7,948 nucleotides of DNA from Chlamydiota bacterium (GTDB taxonomy: Bacteria; Chlamydiota; Chlamydiia; Chlamydiales; Rhabdochlamydiaceae): contig VGMB01000062.1 of NCBI GenBank assembly GCA_016866585.1, positions 1 to 7,948 on the forward strand. The letters are read 5' to 3'. The position numbers and the translations under genes were made by a program. Below, one piece after another: positions 1-5,674 of the stretch. Under the pieces are notes generated by a model. The model was not told the origin of the DNA. It saw only the letters and a list, made by a program, of their open reading frames with translations, and did not search any database. How positions within the stretch are numbered: the first letter of the stretch is position 1; each line of letters starts with the position of its first letter.

Positions 1-715
1 ATTTTTCAGTTTTTTAGCCAATCCACTTGTGGCCTCACTTTTATTTATGGGGCTCTTGGTGGGTGTGTATGGAGAGATGAGCCATCCAGGTTTTGGCGTA
101 TTTGGCTGTATTGCCTTAGTTTGTCTTTCTCTTATTCTTCTTTCAAGCTTTGCAGCAAGCGCAATACATTGGTTGGAGCTCATTGCTCTTGGTGTCGGTG
201 TTATACTTCTTGCTATTGAGCTGTTTGTTTTGCCAGGTTTTGGATTTTTTGGTGTCCTGGGTATTATCTTATCTATTGGAGGAATCATAGCCATGATGTT
301 GCCGCACATAGGTGATGCCCGCTTTTCTTTTGATCCCGCGCAGATGAGCCTTGCAGCCATCGATATTGTTAATCGTTTGGGGTATATCATTTTAGCTATG
401 TTGGTTTCCTTGCTGATCATGGGTGTATTGAGCCGTTTCTTGAGTAAAAGGAAAGTTTTTTTTAAAAAAATGGTTTTAACTGGAGAAATGGATAAAGAGA
501 ATGGATTTGTAGCTGGGGTCCTGGACAAAAATTTGCCTGCTATCGGCAGTATAGGAACTGTATTTTCTTCACTTCGTCCTTTCGGTAAAGTTATTATAGA
601 TGGTATGCTGCTTGATGCTTGCGCTCAGACTGGCTCTATTGAGAAAGGGCAGAGCGTTGAAGTTGTGCATTTAGAAGGAGGAAAGATTGTTGTGCGTCCT
701 AAACGGGGATTGTAA
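1..715 (+). CDS. Long NfeD (NfeD1-type) membrane protein, 5'-truncated by the window edge
   Basis: The reading frame is open to the left edge (first full codon at base 2), giving 237 visible residues before TAA. A GTG at 29 could be read as a start, but the residues before it (FFSFLANPLVASLLFMGLL) match the join between the ClpP-like protease domain and membrane domain of long NfeD proteins, so the real start lies outside. Visible order: four to five membrane segments (about fragment residues 8-24, 31-51, 57-77, 80-100 and 125-147), with the typical NfeD turns YGEMSHPGFGVFG and LAIELFVLPGFGFFG. A C-terminal OB-fold domain follows (about 165-237), with G-T-V-F-S-S-L-R-P-F-G-K-V near its start and a final KIVVRPKRG strand. 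Known family role: membrane-bound partner of SPFH/flotillin proteins, the protease part being implicated in quality control. The protease Ser/Lys pair cannot be checked here. It heads the visible part of an operon with a second NfeD and FloA. Family call is strong; whether the protease domain is intact is unknown. Confidence 0.88.
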   Translation, partial: FFSFLANPLVASLLFMGLLVGVYGEMSHPGFGVFGCIALVCLSLILLSSFAASAIHWLELIALGVGVILLAIELFVLPGFGFFGVLGIILSIGGIIAMMLPHIGDARFSFDPAQMSLAAIDIVNRLGYIILAMLVSLLIMGVLSRFLSKRKVFFKKMVLTGEMDKENGFVAGVLDKNLPAIGSIGTVFSSLRPFGKVIIDGMLLDACAQTGSIEKGQSVEVVHLEGGKIVVRPKRGL

Positions 716-718
716 TGT

Positions 719-1192
719 ATGGTAGTGTATTCATTTTTATTAGCTTTTGTTGGACTTGTTCTCGTTTATATAGAGTTTTTTTTACCCGGAGGGCTGCTAG
801 CAGCTATGGGCGCTTTATGTATGCTTGCGGGGTTTGGTCTATTAGGGACGTTTGGACCTGGGTATATGATGGCTAGCATATATCTTTTTGTCTGCCTGGT
901 ATTGGCAGCTTTAGTTTGTGTCTACGCTATTAAAAGGATTAAGATGACCGCAAAAAAAGATTCTTTTTATCTTAGTAAAGATCAACAAGGATATGTTGCT
1001 TCATCTTTAGATCCGGCTCTTATTGGAACTCATGGTGTCGTTGTTTCGGATCTTAAGCCCTCCGGTCATGTGGAAATACTTGGAAAAGTGTATCAGGCCG
1101 TATCGCAGAGGGGATATATCCTTAAAGAAAAAAATATAAAAGTTATTGGTACTCAATTAGCTTATTTAATTGTTATACCTAGTGAGGAATAA
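719..1192 (+). CDS. Short NfeD-like membrane protein with C-terminal OB-fold domain
   Basis: A 157-residue protein of NfeD short-form architecture. Hydrophobic segments lie at about residues 3-23, 25-45 and 50-71, followed by a basic stop-transfer stretch (IKRIKMTAKK). A soluble OB-fold-like domain covers about 90-155, where GTHGVVVSDLKPSGHVEI matches the NfeD pattern G-x-x-G-x-x-x-S-x-L-x-P-x-G-x-V. The turn IEFFLPGG is the usual NfeD membrane motif. The start is ATG at 719, three bases after the upstream stop. There is no good Shine-Dalgarno sequence right before it, so translation is probably coupled to the preceding gene. It has no protease domain and sits between the long NfeD and FloA, so it probably acts as a membrane partner of FloA through the OB domain. 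That role is inferred from family and position. Confidence 0.85.
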   Translation: MVVYSFLLAFVGLVLVYIEFFLPGGLLAAMGALCMLAGFGLLGTFGPGYMMASIYLFVCLVLAALVCVYAIKRIKMTAKKDSFYLSKDQQGYVASSLDPALIGTHGVVVSDLKPSGHVEILGKVYQAVSQRGYILKEKNIKVIGTQLAYLIVIPSEE

Positions 1193-1197
1193 ATCGT

Positions 1198-2220
1198 ATG
1201 GATCATTGTATTTTAGCGGAGATTGACATGGGACTTGGATTTACAGTTGTAGTGTTTTTTGTAGCGATTTTGGCTCTTGTGCTTTTCACAATGATGGCCA
1301 GATTTATCAGTTTGTGGTTTCAGGCTTTTGTTTCAGGAACGCCTGTATCTCTCTTTAATATTATTGGAATGAGCCTAAGGAAAATCCCTTCAAGGGTTAT
1401 TGTCAGTGCTTATATTAACCTGTACAAAGCGGGACTTAAAATAGTATCTGTAGGTGATCTAGAGACCCACTTTCTTGCTGGAGGTAACGTTACCAACGTT
1501 ACGCGAGCTCTTATCGCAGCGGATAAAGCTAATATACCTCTCACTTGGAGGCAAGCCACAGCAATCGATCTAGCAGGTAGAGATATCCTAGATGCTGTAA
1601 GAACGTCGGTCAATCCTAAAGTTATAGACTGCCCTGATAAAACACATGGAGAATATATCACCGCTATGGCGCAAGATGGTATCCAATTACGATGTAGAGC
1701 ACGTGTGACAGTTCGTACTAACATACAGCAGCTCGTGGGTGGTGCTACAGAGGAAACCATTATAGCTCGTGTGGGAGAGGGTATCGTTAATGCTATTGGA
1801 GCAGCTGGCACACATTCTGACGTGTTGGAATCTCCTCAAAGGATTTCCAAGCTCGTTTTAGAGCGTGGCCTTGATGCACAAACAGCATTTGAAATCCTTT
1901 CTATAGATATTGCTGACATTTCTGTGGGTGAAAATATAGGAGCAAGACTCAGAGCTGATAAGGCTGAGTCTGATAAGCAGATTGCTCAGGCTAAGGCAGA
2001 AGAAAGAAGAGCTTTGGCTGTTGCCATGGAGCAGGAAAATATTGCGAAGGTGACGGATATGAGAGCCAAGGTTGTTGAGGCTGAGGCCCAAATCCCTATG
2101 GCCATAGCAGAGTCTTTTAGGAAGGGAAATATTGGTATCATGGATTATTACCGTATTAAGAACATCCAAGCTGACACGGATATGAGAAAGTCTATAGGAA
2201 CAAATGAGCAAGGCTCATAG
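1198..2220 (+). CDS. floA: Flotillin-like protein FloA (UPF0365 / YqfA family)
   Basis: A 340-residue flotillin-like scaffold protein of membrane microdomains. An N-terminal hydrophobic anchor (about residues 13-38) precedes an SPFH-type domain with highly conserved FloA stretches: HFLAGGNVTNVTRALIAADK (91-110), AIDLAGRDILDAVRTSVNPK (122-141), VGGATEETIIARVGEGIV (180-197) and FEILSIDIADISVGENIGAR (231-250). A charged, Glu/Ala-rich helical region (about 251-309) follows, containing QAKAEERRALAVAMEQE, then the conserved tail GNIGIMDYYRIKNIQADTDM (310-329). The family usually has about 330 residues, so this copy is full length. The ATG at 1198 has GAGGA 9 bases upstream. A second in-frame ATG at 1228 has GGAG 6 bases upstream and would give a 330-residue protein, so the start is uncertain by ten residues. 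Known role in Bacillus: oligomerises in the membrane, forms foci and works with NfeD partners. It follows two NfeD genes in one operon, supporting the same role here. Confidence 0.95.
   Translation: MDHCILAEIDMGLGFTVVVFFVAILALVLFTMMARFISLWFQAFVSGTPVSLFNIIGMSLRKIPSRVIVSAYINLYKAGLKIVSVGDLETHFLAGGNVTNVTRALIAADKANIPLTWRQATAIDLAGRDILDAVRTSVNPKVIDCPDKTHGEYITAMAQDGIQLRCRARVTVRTNIQQLVGGATEETIIARVGEGIVNAIGAAGTHSDVLESPQRISKLVLERGLDAQTAFEILSIDIADISVGENIGARLRADKAESDKQIAQAKAEERRALAVAMEQENIAKVTDMRAKVVEAEAQIPMAIAESFRKGNIGIMDYYRIKNIQADTDMRKSIGTNEQGS
1218..1230 (+). promoter_or_regulatory. Alternative ribosome binding site and start codon inside floA
   Basis: GGAG at 1218-1221 lies 6 bases before an in-frame ATG at 1228-1230. 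Starting here removes ten residues, puts the hydrophobic anchor right at the N-terminus as in other FloA proteins, and gives a length of 330. The upstream ATG at 1198 also has an acceptable site (GAGGA at 1184-1188, spacing 9), so sequence alone does not decide. Confidence 0.4.
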
Positions 2221-2223
2221 GAG
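2219..2223 (+). promoter_or_regulatory. Ribosome binding site of the 110-residue membrane protein gene
   Basis: AGGAG lies 9 bases before the ATG at 2233 and overlaps the last two bases of the floA stop codon. It is among the best Shine-Dalgarno matches in the window, and it supports both the start choice and the reality of this short gene. Confidence 0.6.
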
Positions 2224-2232
2224 TAGTTTCTC

Positions 2233-2565
2233 ATGGAAGTAAAAGATCTTATAGGCCTTATATTCACTGTGGTAGCTGTGATCATCTTTCGCTCTCTTTC
2301 TGGTGGTAGTAAAAAGCAACCAGCAAAGGTGGTGAGAAGAGATCCCCTTTTGAAGCCGAGATCTGATCATAAGATGGGGAAGAAGCTTTCCCCATCTAAA
2401 ATAGTGCCTAATGCCCAAGTACAACCTCAGCGCCTTGCTGCAGCGCCCACTTTGCCTAAGACTATTTCAGGTACAAAAGCATCTTCAAAAAAACTTTTTA
2501 AGGATAAGGGCTCTTTGAAGAAAGGTTTTATAATGCAAGAGATATTAAAAAGGCCTTATGAGTGA
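2233..2565 (+). CDS. Small single-pass membrane protein with basic tail, function unknown
   Basis: A 110-residue protein that I do not recognise. It has one N-terminal hydrophobic helix (about residues 6-20, LIGLIFTVVAVIIFR), followed by a long Lys/Arg/Ser/Pro-rich stretch with almost no acidic residues, which looks disordered. A short C-terminal motif (GFIMQEILKRPYE) looks helical and could be a docking peptide. The positive-inside rule predicts that the tail faces the cytoplasm. The start is supported by AGGAG 9 bases upstream. Its stop TGA overlaps the next gene by 8 bases. It follows floA by 12 bases, the place held by the small gene yqfB in the Bacillus yqeZ-yqfA-yqfB operon, though I see no sequence similarity to claim. 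An accessory role in the NfeD-FloA membrane complex is inferred from position only. The gene is likely real; its function is open. Confidence 0.75.
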   Translation: MEVKDLIGLIFTVVAVIIFRSLSGGSKKQPAKVVRRDPLLKPRSDHKMGKKLSPSKIVPNAQVQPQRLAAAPTLPKTISGTKASSKKLFKDKGSLKKGFIMQEILKRPYE

Positions 2566-3244
2566 TGTTGCTGAACTTCATCAAAAGATCGCAGAATGTT
2601 GCTTTAAGTCTAACAGAAAAGTAACAGATGTTACCCTTGTAGCTGTTTCAAAATATGCGACCATTGATCAAATAAAAAATGTTCATGATCAAGGTGTAGT
2701 TCATTTTGCCGAAAATAAAGTGATCGATGCTTTGCATAAAATGGAATGCCTTCCTAAAAGTATTCACTGGCATTTTACTGGCAGAATACAGTCGAATAAA
2801 ATCAACAAGCTTGTTGGTAATTTTTTTCTTATACATTCTGTTGCCGATGTTAAAACGGCAAAGGCTATATCTGATAAATCTATACAGAAGGGTGTAGTTC
2901 AAAATATATTATTACAGGTACAGGTAGTTAAAGATCCAAGCAAGCAAGGCTTTGCATTAGATGAGCTTCTTACTGTTATTTCAGAGATCACAAACCTGCC
3001 CGGTGTATGCGTTAAAGGTCTCATGACAATAGCTCCTCATACGGAGGATAAAACTATAATAAGGCGATGTTTTTCTGGATTAAGGTCCTTGCGCTCTCAG
3101 TTGCAGGATAAAGGCTTTGAGCTATCCGAGATTTCTATGGGGATGAGCTCTGATTTTGATATAGCTATCGAAGAAGGAGCAACGTACTTAAGAATAGGTT
3201 CTCTTGTTTTTAAAAACAAATCCAATGTAAAGAATATATTATAA
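2558..3244 (+). CDS. yggS: YggS/YBL036C-type pyridoxal phosphate homeostasis protein
   Basis: A 228-residue member of the YggS (COG0325, PLPBP) family, close to the usual length of about 230. It is a single-domain TIM-barrel protein that binds PLP but has no known enzymatic activity. The family buffers free PLP and affects amino-acid and keto-acid pools. Visible hallmarks: LVAVSK with the PLP-binding Lys32; FAEN at about 50-53 (usually FGEN); HWHFTGRIQSNK at about 70-81; the KGLMTIAP strand; SMGMSSDFDIAIEEGATYLR with the phosphate-binding RIGS. The usual ending RIGTAIFG-R is changed to RIGSLVFK. The ATG at 2558 overlaps the upstream gene by 8 bases, so translation is probably coupled. Its link to the FloA operon may be only shared transcription. 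The family call is firm. Confidence 0.93.
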   Translation: MSDVAELHQKIAECCFKSNRKVTDVTLVAVSKYATIDQIKNVHDQGVVHFAENKVIDALHKMECLPKSIHWHFTGRIQSNKINKLVGNFFLIHSVADVKTAKAISDKSIQKGVVQNILLQVQVVKDPSKQGFALDELLTVISEITNLPGVCVKGLMTIAPHTEDKTIIRRCFSGLRSLRSQLQDKGFELSEISMGMSSDFDIAIEEGATYLRIGSLVFKNKSNVKNIL

Positions 3245-3247
3245 TAA

Positions 3248-3276
3248 TTGCAGGTTGCTTGTTATTATTGTAATAT
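3248..3276 (+). promoter_or_regulatory. Possible sigma70-type promoter for the gene at 3314
   Basis: TTGCAG at 3248-3253 and TAATAT at 3271-3276 are 17 bases apart, with a -10 box that is a good match and a -35 box that matches only at TTG. A start site near 3283 would leave a leader of about 30 bases. This is the only gap of any size (69 bases) between the operon and the next + strand gene, which supports separate transcription. In such AT-rich DNA a match of this quality can arise by chance. Confidence 0.35.
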
Positions 3277-3313
3277 TGTTGCAACTTTTCAATTTGTTAA
3301 AGAGCTGTTTATT

Positions 3314-4135
3314 ATGACATTACCAATACACTTAGCCAATACTGTTCCTGCAAATTTTTTCGTTCAATCAGCGCAAACTATTTTCCATTCTTTATATTCT
3401 CTATTTTCCTCATGTGTGTCTTCACAGCAAGAAAGTAGAGAGCCTGTATGGAAAGAGGTCGTTGTAAATAAGCTAGACCCCTATGGCCGGGAAAGAATGG
3501 ATCGCAACCAAATTAACAACTCTCGTCTAGCAAATTTTGTCTATGTTATGCACACTCCCTCAGGAGATCTGTACAATGACGATCCTTTAGAAACTGTAAG
3601 AACTAAATGTCTTTTAGTTGCTTTAGGCTCACCCGTGTTAGCTACATGTAGAGCGTTTGCTGGTGCTGTTCGTACTGTTGTAGATACAGCTGTTGCTGCA
3701 GGTAGATTTTTTTCTTCTTTATCATCTAATCATAGTTCTCAAGATCGATCACAACTTCAGTCTCGAATTTTGCAAGATTGGTCAACAAGCATGAAGGATA
3801 ATTTGCTTAAAGTAGTTACTGCCCCGTTTTTGCTTCTTGGAATGGAATTTGGAGCCATTATAGGTTTACTTGCTCCCTTTGAAGGAAGAAGGATTGTTGC
3901 CACTGCTGAAAGCATGTATAATAACGCCGTTGGCGCTAAAAATGCTCATTGTTTTTTAGATGATTTAATTGATGGTAATGTCAACAGTGAAAACCTCATG
4001 CAGAAGCTTGCAAGGCCTAATGTTTTTTTTCTTGCTAATTGCTTCCAGCCTCAGGGCAATATTCACGACAAGGTCGGAGACTCTGCTAAGCATATAGTGA
4101 TCAGGGAATCCCGCGTACTAAGTTTTTCCTGTTAG
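3314..4135 (+). CDS. Lineage-specific protein with two hydrophobic segments, function unknown
   Basis: The frame is open from a TTG at 3248, but the first sensible start is ATG 3314 (weak AAAGAG-like site about 10 bases upstream), giving 273 residues. There is no cleavable signal peptide. Residues 1-45 are mildly hydrophobic and Ser-rich. Two hydrophobic stretches follow: about 98-135 (CLLVALGSPVLATCRAFAGA, Ala/Val-rich) and 163-188 (NLLKVVTAPFLLLGMEFGAI). They are separated by a polar Ser/Gln-rich loop. The second is followed by GLLAPFEGRRIVATAE and later by the motif VFFLANCFQPQG. The pattern of a membrane-friendly pair, a basic GRR patch and a closing Cys-Phe-Gln-Pro motif resembles a family of hypotheticals I recall from Parachlamydiales genomes. 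That is memory, not a search. A paired hydrophobic arrangement is compatible with an inclusion-membrane or secreted membrane protein, but no function can be claimed. It converges on the FliO-like gene with 6 bases between the two stops. Confidence 0.75.
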   Translation: MTLPIHLANTVPANFFVQSAQTIFHSLYSLFSSCVSSQQESREPVWKEVVVNKLDPYGRERMDRNQINNSRLANFVYVMHTPSGDLYNDDPLETVRTKCLLVALGSPVLATCRAFAGAVRTVVDTAVAAGRFFSSLSSNHSSQDRSQLQSRILQDWSTSMKDNLLKVVTAPFLLLGMEFGAIIGLLAPFEGRRIVATAESMYNNAVGAKNAHCFLDDLIDGNVNSENLMQKLARPNVFFLANCFQPQGNIHDKVGDSAKHIVIRESRVLSFSC

Positions 4136-4141
4136 ATTATA

Positions 4142-4645
4142 TTAAGAATCTACAGGAGTATCTAGGGTTGTAAGAGCTTTTACCTCTAGATGAGATTCGG
4201 CGATCAGCACTTGCTTACCTGAAACTTCGACTATATAAAGAACTGTCTTAGGGCTGAGAGGTCTTCTCTCGATGACCGCTATTTGTTTTTTACCAAAAGC
4301 ACCAATCCTACCTTGAGACAGTTTTTTTAATACCCATACTGTCATGACGACCATGCCAACTAGTCCGACCAAGGTCAAAAGCATTTTTACAATAGCCCCT
4401 TCATACGATGGCATAGTCATATCGTTGTCTAAGGGATTTTGAAAATCTTGCTTGTCGGTTTGTTGAGTTTGCGCTTGGGCTGGTGGTGTTTGCGGTGGCG
4501 GTGTCTGGGGGGTGTCCTCCGGCTTGTTCTGCTGTTGTGGCAGGGGCGAAAGGATCGAAGCCTGGGGACTTTCGTCAGCACAAAAGGAAGGAGTGCTGCT
4601 GATAAGACAAAATGATAAAATGAATAATCCTGTAACCCTTTTCAT
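4142..4645 (-). CDS. FliO-like membrane protein with signal peptide and Pro/Gln-rich linker
   Basis: A 167-residue protein. Residues 1-23 look like a signal peptide (KR, then a hydrophobic core, likely cut near FCA/DES). Residues 27-70 are a low-complexity Pro/Gln/Thr linker with repeats such as TPPPQTPPAQAQTQQ. A transmembrane helix lies at about 84-107, followed by basic KK. A small beta-rich cytoplasmic domain covers about 114-160: KKQIAVIERRPLSPKTVLYI and VSGKQVLIAESH follow the FliO pattern (vver-x-pLgp-x-x-x-LyiV-x-v-g-x-x-xLig). Known family role: FliO helps assemble the FliP ring of the flagellar export gate. No flagellar gene is near. In a chlamydia-like organism it could serve the type III secretion apparatus, but that is inferred. 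The start ATG is supported by AAGGA 9 bases upstream (complement of 4655-4659). FliO is a weakly conserved family, so a generic membrane protein with a similar tail is the alternative. Confidence 0.75.
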   Translation of the reverse strand: MKRVTGLFILSFCLISSTPSFCADESPQASILSPLPQQQNKPEDTPQTPPPQTPPAQAQTQQTDKQDFQNPLDNDMTMPSYEGAIVKMLLTLVGLVGMVVMTVWVLKKLSQGRIGAFGKKQIAVIERRPLSPKTVLYIVEVSGKQVLIAESHLEVKALTTLDTPVDS

Positions 4646-4662
4646 ACTTTTAAGTCCTTGTC

Positions 4663-4698
4663 AACTCTAAAGACCTCAGTCTGATTTAATTTAGAGTT
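4663..4698 (-). promoter_or_regulatory. Inverted repeat (hairpin) just upstream of the FliO-like gene's ribosome site
   Basis: AACTCTAAA (4663-4671) and TTTAGAGTT (4690-4698) are perfect 9-base inverted repeats. The loop contains a smaller one, AGAC/GTCT (4671-4674 and 4679-4682). In a minus-strand transcript this hairpin would end only 3 bases before the AAGGA ribosome site, so it could affect translation initiation. On the + strand it is followed by seven T residues, which looks terminator-like, but no + strand gene ends there. The stem is AT-rich and therefore weak. Confidence 0.4.
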
Positions 4699-4731
4699 TT
4701 TTTCAATCAGTAAGATAGATAGAGTTTTTTT
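4692..4731. repeat. Pair of 12-base direct repeats in the divergent promoter region
   Basis: TAGAGTTTTTTT occurs at 4692-4703 and again at 4720-4731, with starts 28 bases apart. The first copy overlaps the right arm of the inverted repeat. The repeats could be paired protein binding sites on nearly the same face of the helix, but T-runs are common in this DNA and chance is possible. Confidence 0.4.
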
Positions 4732-4802
4732 GATCGATACTTAACTAGAGACTATTTCTGGAGAGTTAGTTCATTTTTTGGTATATTTCTTGGGATAGAA
4801 AA

Positions 4803-5672
4803 ATGAATATAAGGTTTTTTATGCGTCATCCTGGGTGGATTTGTCTAGATATTGATGGGACAATTACAGCTGATCCCTTTTCCATTCCTGATACTGTTGT
4901 TAAATATTTTACTTCACTATATACGCTCGGTTGGCGTTTTTGCTTTATTACCGGACGCACCCTGTCTTTTGCATGCAAGGTATTAGACAAGATTACATTT
5001 CCCTTTTATATCTCTGTGCAAAATGGTGCTGACATTTTGCAGATGCCTGAAAAAAAACTAATAAGACAATCGTATCTATCCTCCGATGTTTTAGCTCATT
5101 TAGATGTGATATATAAAGATTTACCTGAAGATTATATCGTCTATTCAGGCTGGGAGAGGGGAGACTATTGTTACTATAGACCCTCAAGATCTTCTGCCCA
5201 GATGAATACGTATTTTTCCTTTCTTATGACACTATCGGGCACGCCATGGGTTGCCCTTGATGATTTTTCATCCCTTGCAAGAGAAACATTTTCACTTATT
5301 AAGTGTCTTGGGTCGCTCCAAATGATGAAATATGTCGAAACAAAACTCAAAGAGATCGATGGAATACACGTAACGATGATCAAAGACCCCACGTCTCCTT
5401 GTGAAGGATATATTATCCTAATTACGGATAAAAGCGCATCGAAAGGAAATGCTATGGCCTTTCTTAAATCATCAGAAAAAAACGCTCATTTATATATTGC
5501 AGCGGGAGATGATATGAATGACATATCTCTTTTAAAGGAAGCAGATATCGCTATTGCGATGGGTGATGCGCCTGAAAGTTTACAAAAAATCGCGCATATT
5601 ATTGCAAAGCCAGCCACTGAGCTTGGTATCATAGATGCGCTTAATACCGCTATACATAACAGGAATAAATAA
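4803..5672 (+). CDS. Cof-type HAD-IIB family phosphatase
   Basis: A 289-residue haloacid dehalogenase superfamily hydrolase of the Cof/HAD-IIB type, with all four catalytic motifs. Motif I is LDIDGTIT (nucleophile Asp16, acid/base Asp18). Motif II is FITGRT (Thr50). Motif III is the Lys at 214 in SASKGNAMAFL. Motif IV is AAGDDMNDISLL (Asp236, Asp240 for Mg2+), followed by ADIAIAMGDAPESLQKIAHI. The stretch between about residues 85 and 200 is the C2 cap domain, which selects the substrate. Such enzymes remove phosphate from sugar phosphates, nucleotides or PLP, and the cap does not tell which. It is a soluble cytoplasmic protein of typical family length. The ATG at 4803 has GGGA 7 bases upstream; Met7 is a less likely start. 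The next gene begins 2 bases after the stop, so the two are surely co-transcribed, which suggests a shared pathway. Confidence 0.92.
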   Translation: MNIRFFMRHPGWICLDIDGTITADPFSIPDTVVKYFTSLYTLGWRFCFITGRTLSFACKVLDKITFPFYISVQNGADILQMPEKKLIRQSYLSSDVLAHLDVIYKDLPEDYIVYSGWERGDYCYYRPSRSSAQMNTYFSFLMTLSGTPWVALDDFSSLARETFSLIKCLGSLQMMKYVETKLKEIDGIHVTMIKDPTSPCEGYIILITDKSASKGNAMAFLKSSEKNAHLYIAAGDDMNDISLLKEADIAIAMGDAPESLQKIAHIIAKPATELGIIDALNTAIHNRNK

Positions 5673-5674
5673 TA

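Larger units (their letters stand above)
4646..4802. promoter_or_regulatory. Divergent intergenic region between FliO-like gene and HAD phosphatase gene
   Basis: These 157 very AT-rich bases must hold promoters for both divergent genes. On the + strand, TTGATC (4730-4735) with TATTTC (4753-4758) at 17-base spacing is one weak candidate. TGGTATATT (4779-4787) has the form of an extended -10 box, but it lies so close to the ATG at 4803 that its transcript would lack most of the GGGA ribosome site (4792-4795). On the minus strand I find no convincing promoter. The region also holds a hairpin and a direct repeat, listed separately. Confidence 0.45.

Noticed and set aside
1410..2211. Minus-strand open frames of 133 and 117 codons inside floA
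   Set aside because: They lie opposite a highly conserved floA coding frame, show no domain-like composition and have no fitting context; they are shadows.
2215..2424. Minus-strand frame of 69 codons opposite the small membrane protein gene
   Set aside because: The + strand gene has a strong ribosome site and a sensible membrane-helix product in an operon; the opposite frame has none of these.
2648..2902. Minus-strand frame of 84 codons opposite yggS
   Set aside because: It overlaps the conserved PLP-binding part of yggS and is a shadow.
3248..3313. TTG start that would add 22 residues to the protein at 3314
   Set aside because: The added residues do not look like a natural N-terminus, there is no ribosome site before the TTG, and the stretch looks like promoter DNA; ATG 3314 is preferred.
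4658..4667. TTGACA on the minus strand as a -35 box for the FliO-like gene
   Set aside because: It is only about 14 bases before the ATG, so its -10 box would fall inside the coding region.
4690..4703. Rho-independent terminator on the + strand (hairpin followed by T-run)
   Set aside because: No + strand gene ends nearby, the stem is AT-rich, and its position before the minus-strand ribosome site fits a leader hairpin or operator better.
4993..5392. Two minus-strand frames (64 and 72 codons) opposite the HAD phosphatase
   Set aside because: The + strand frame carries all four HAD motifs; the opposite frames look random.
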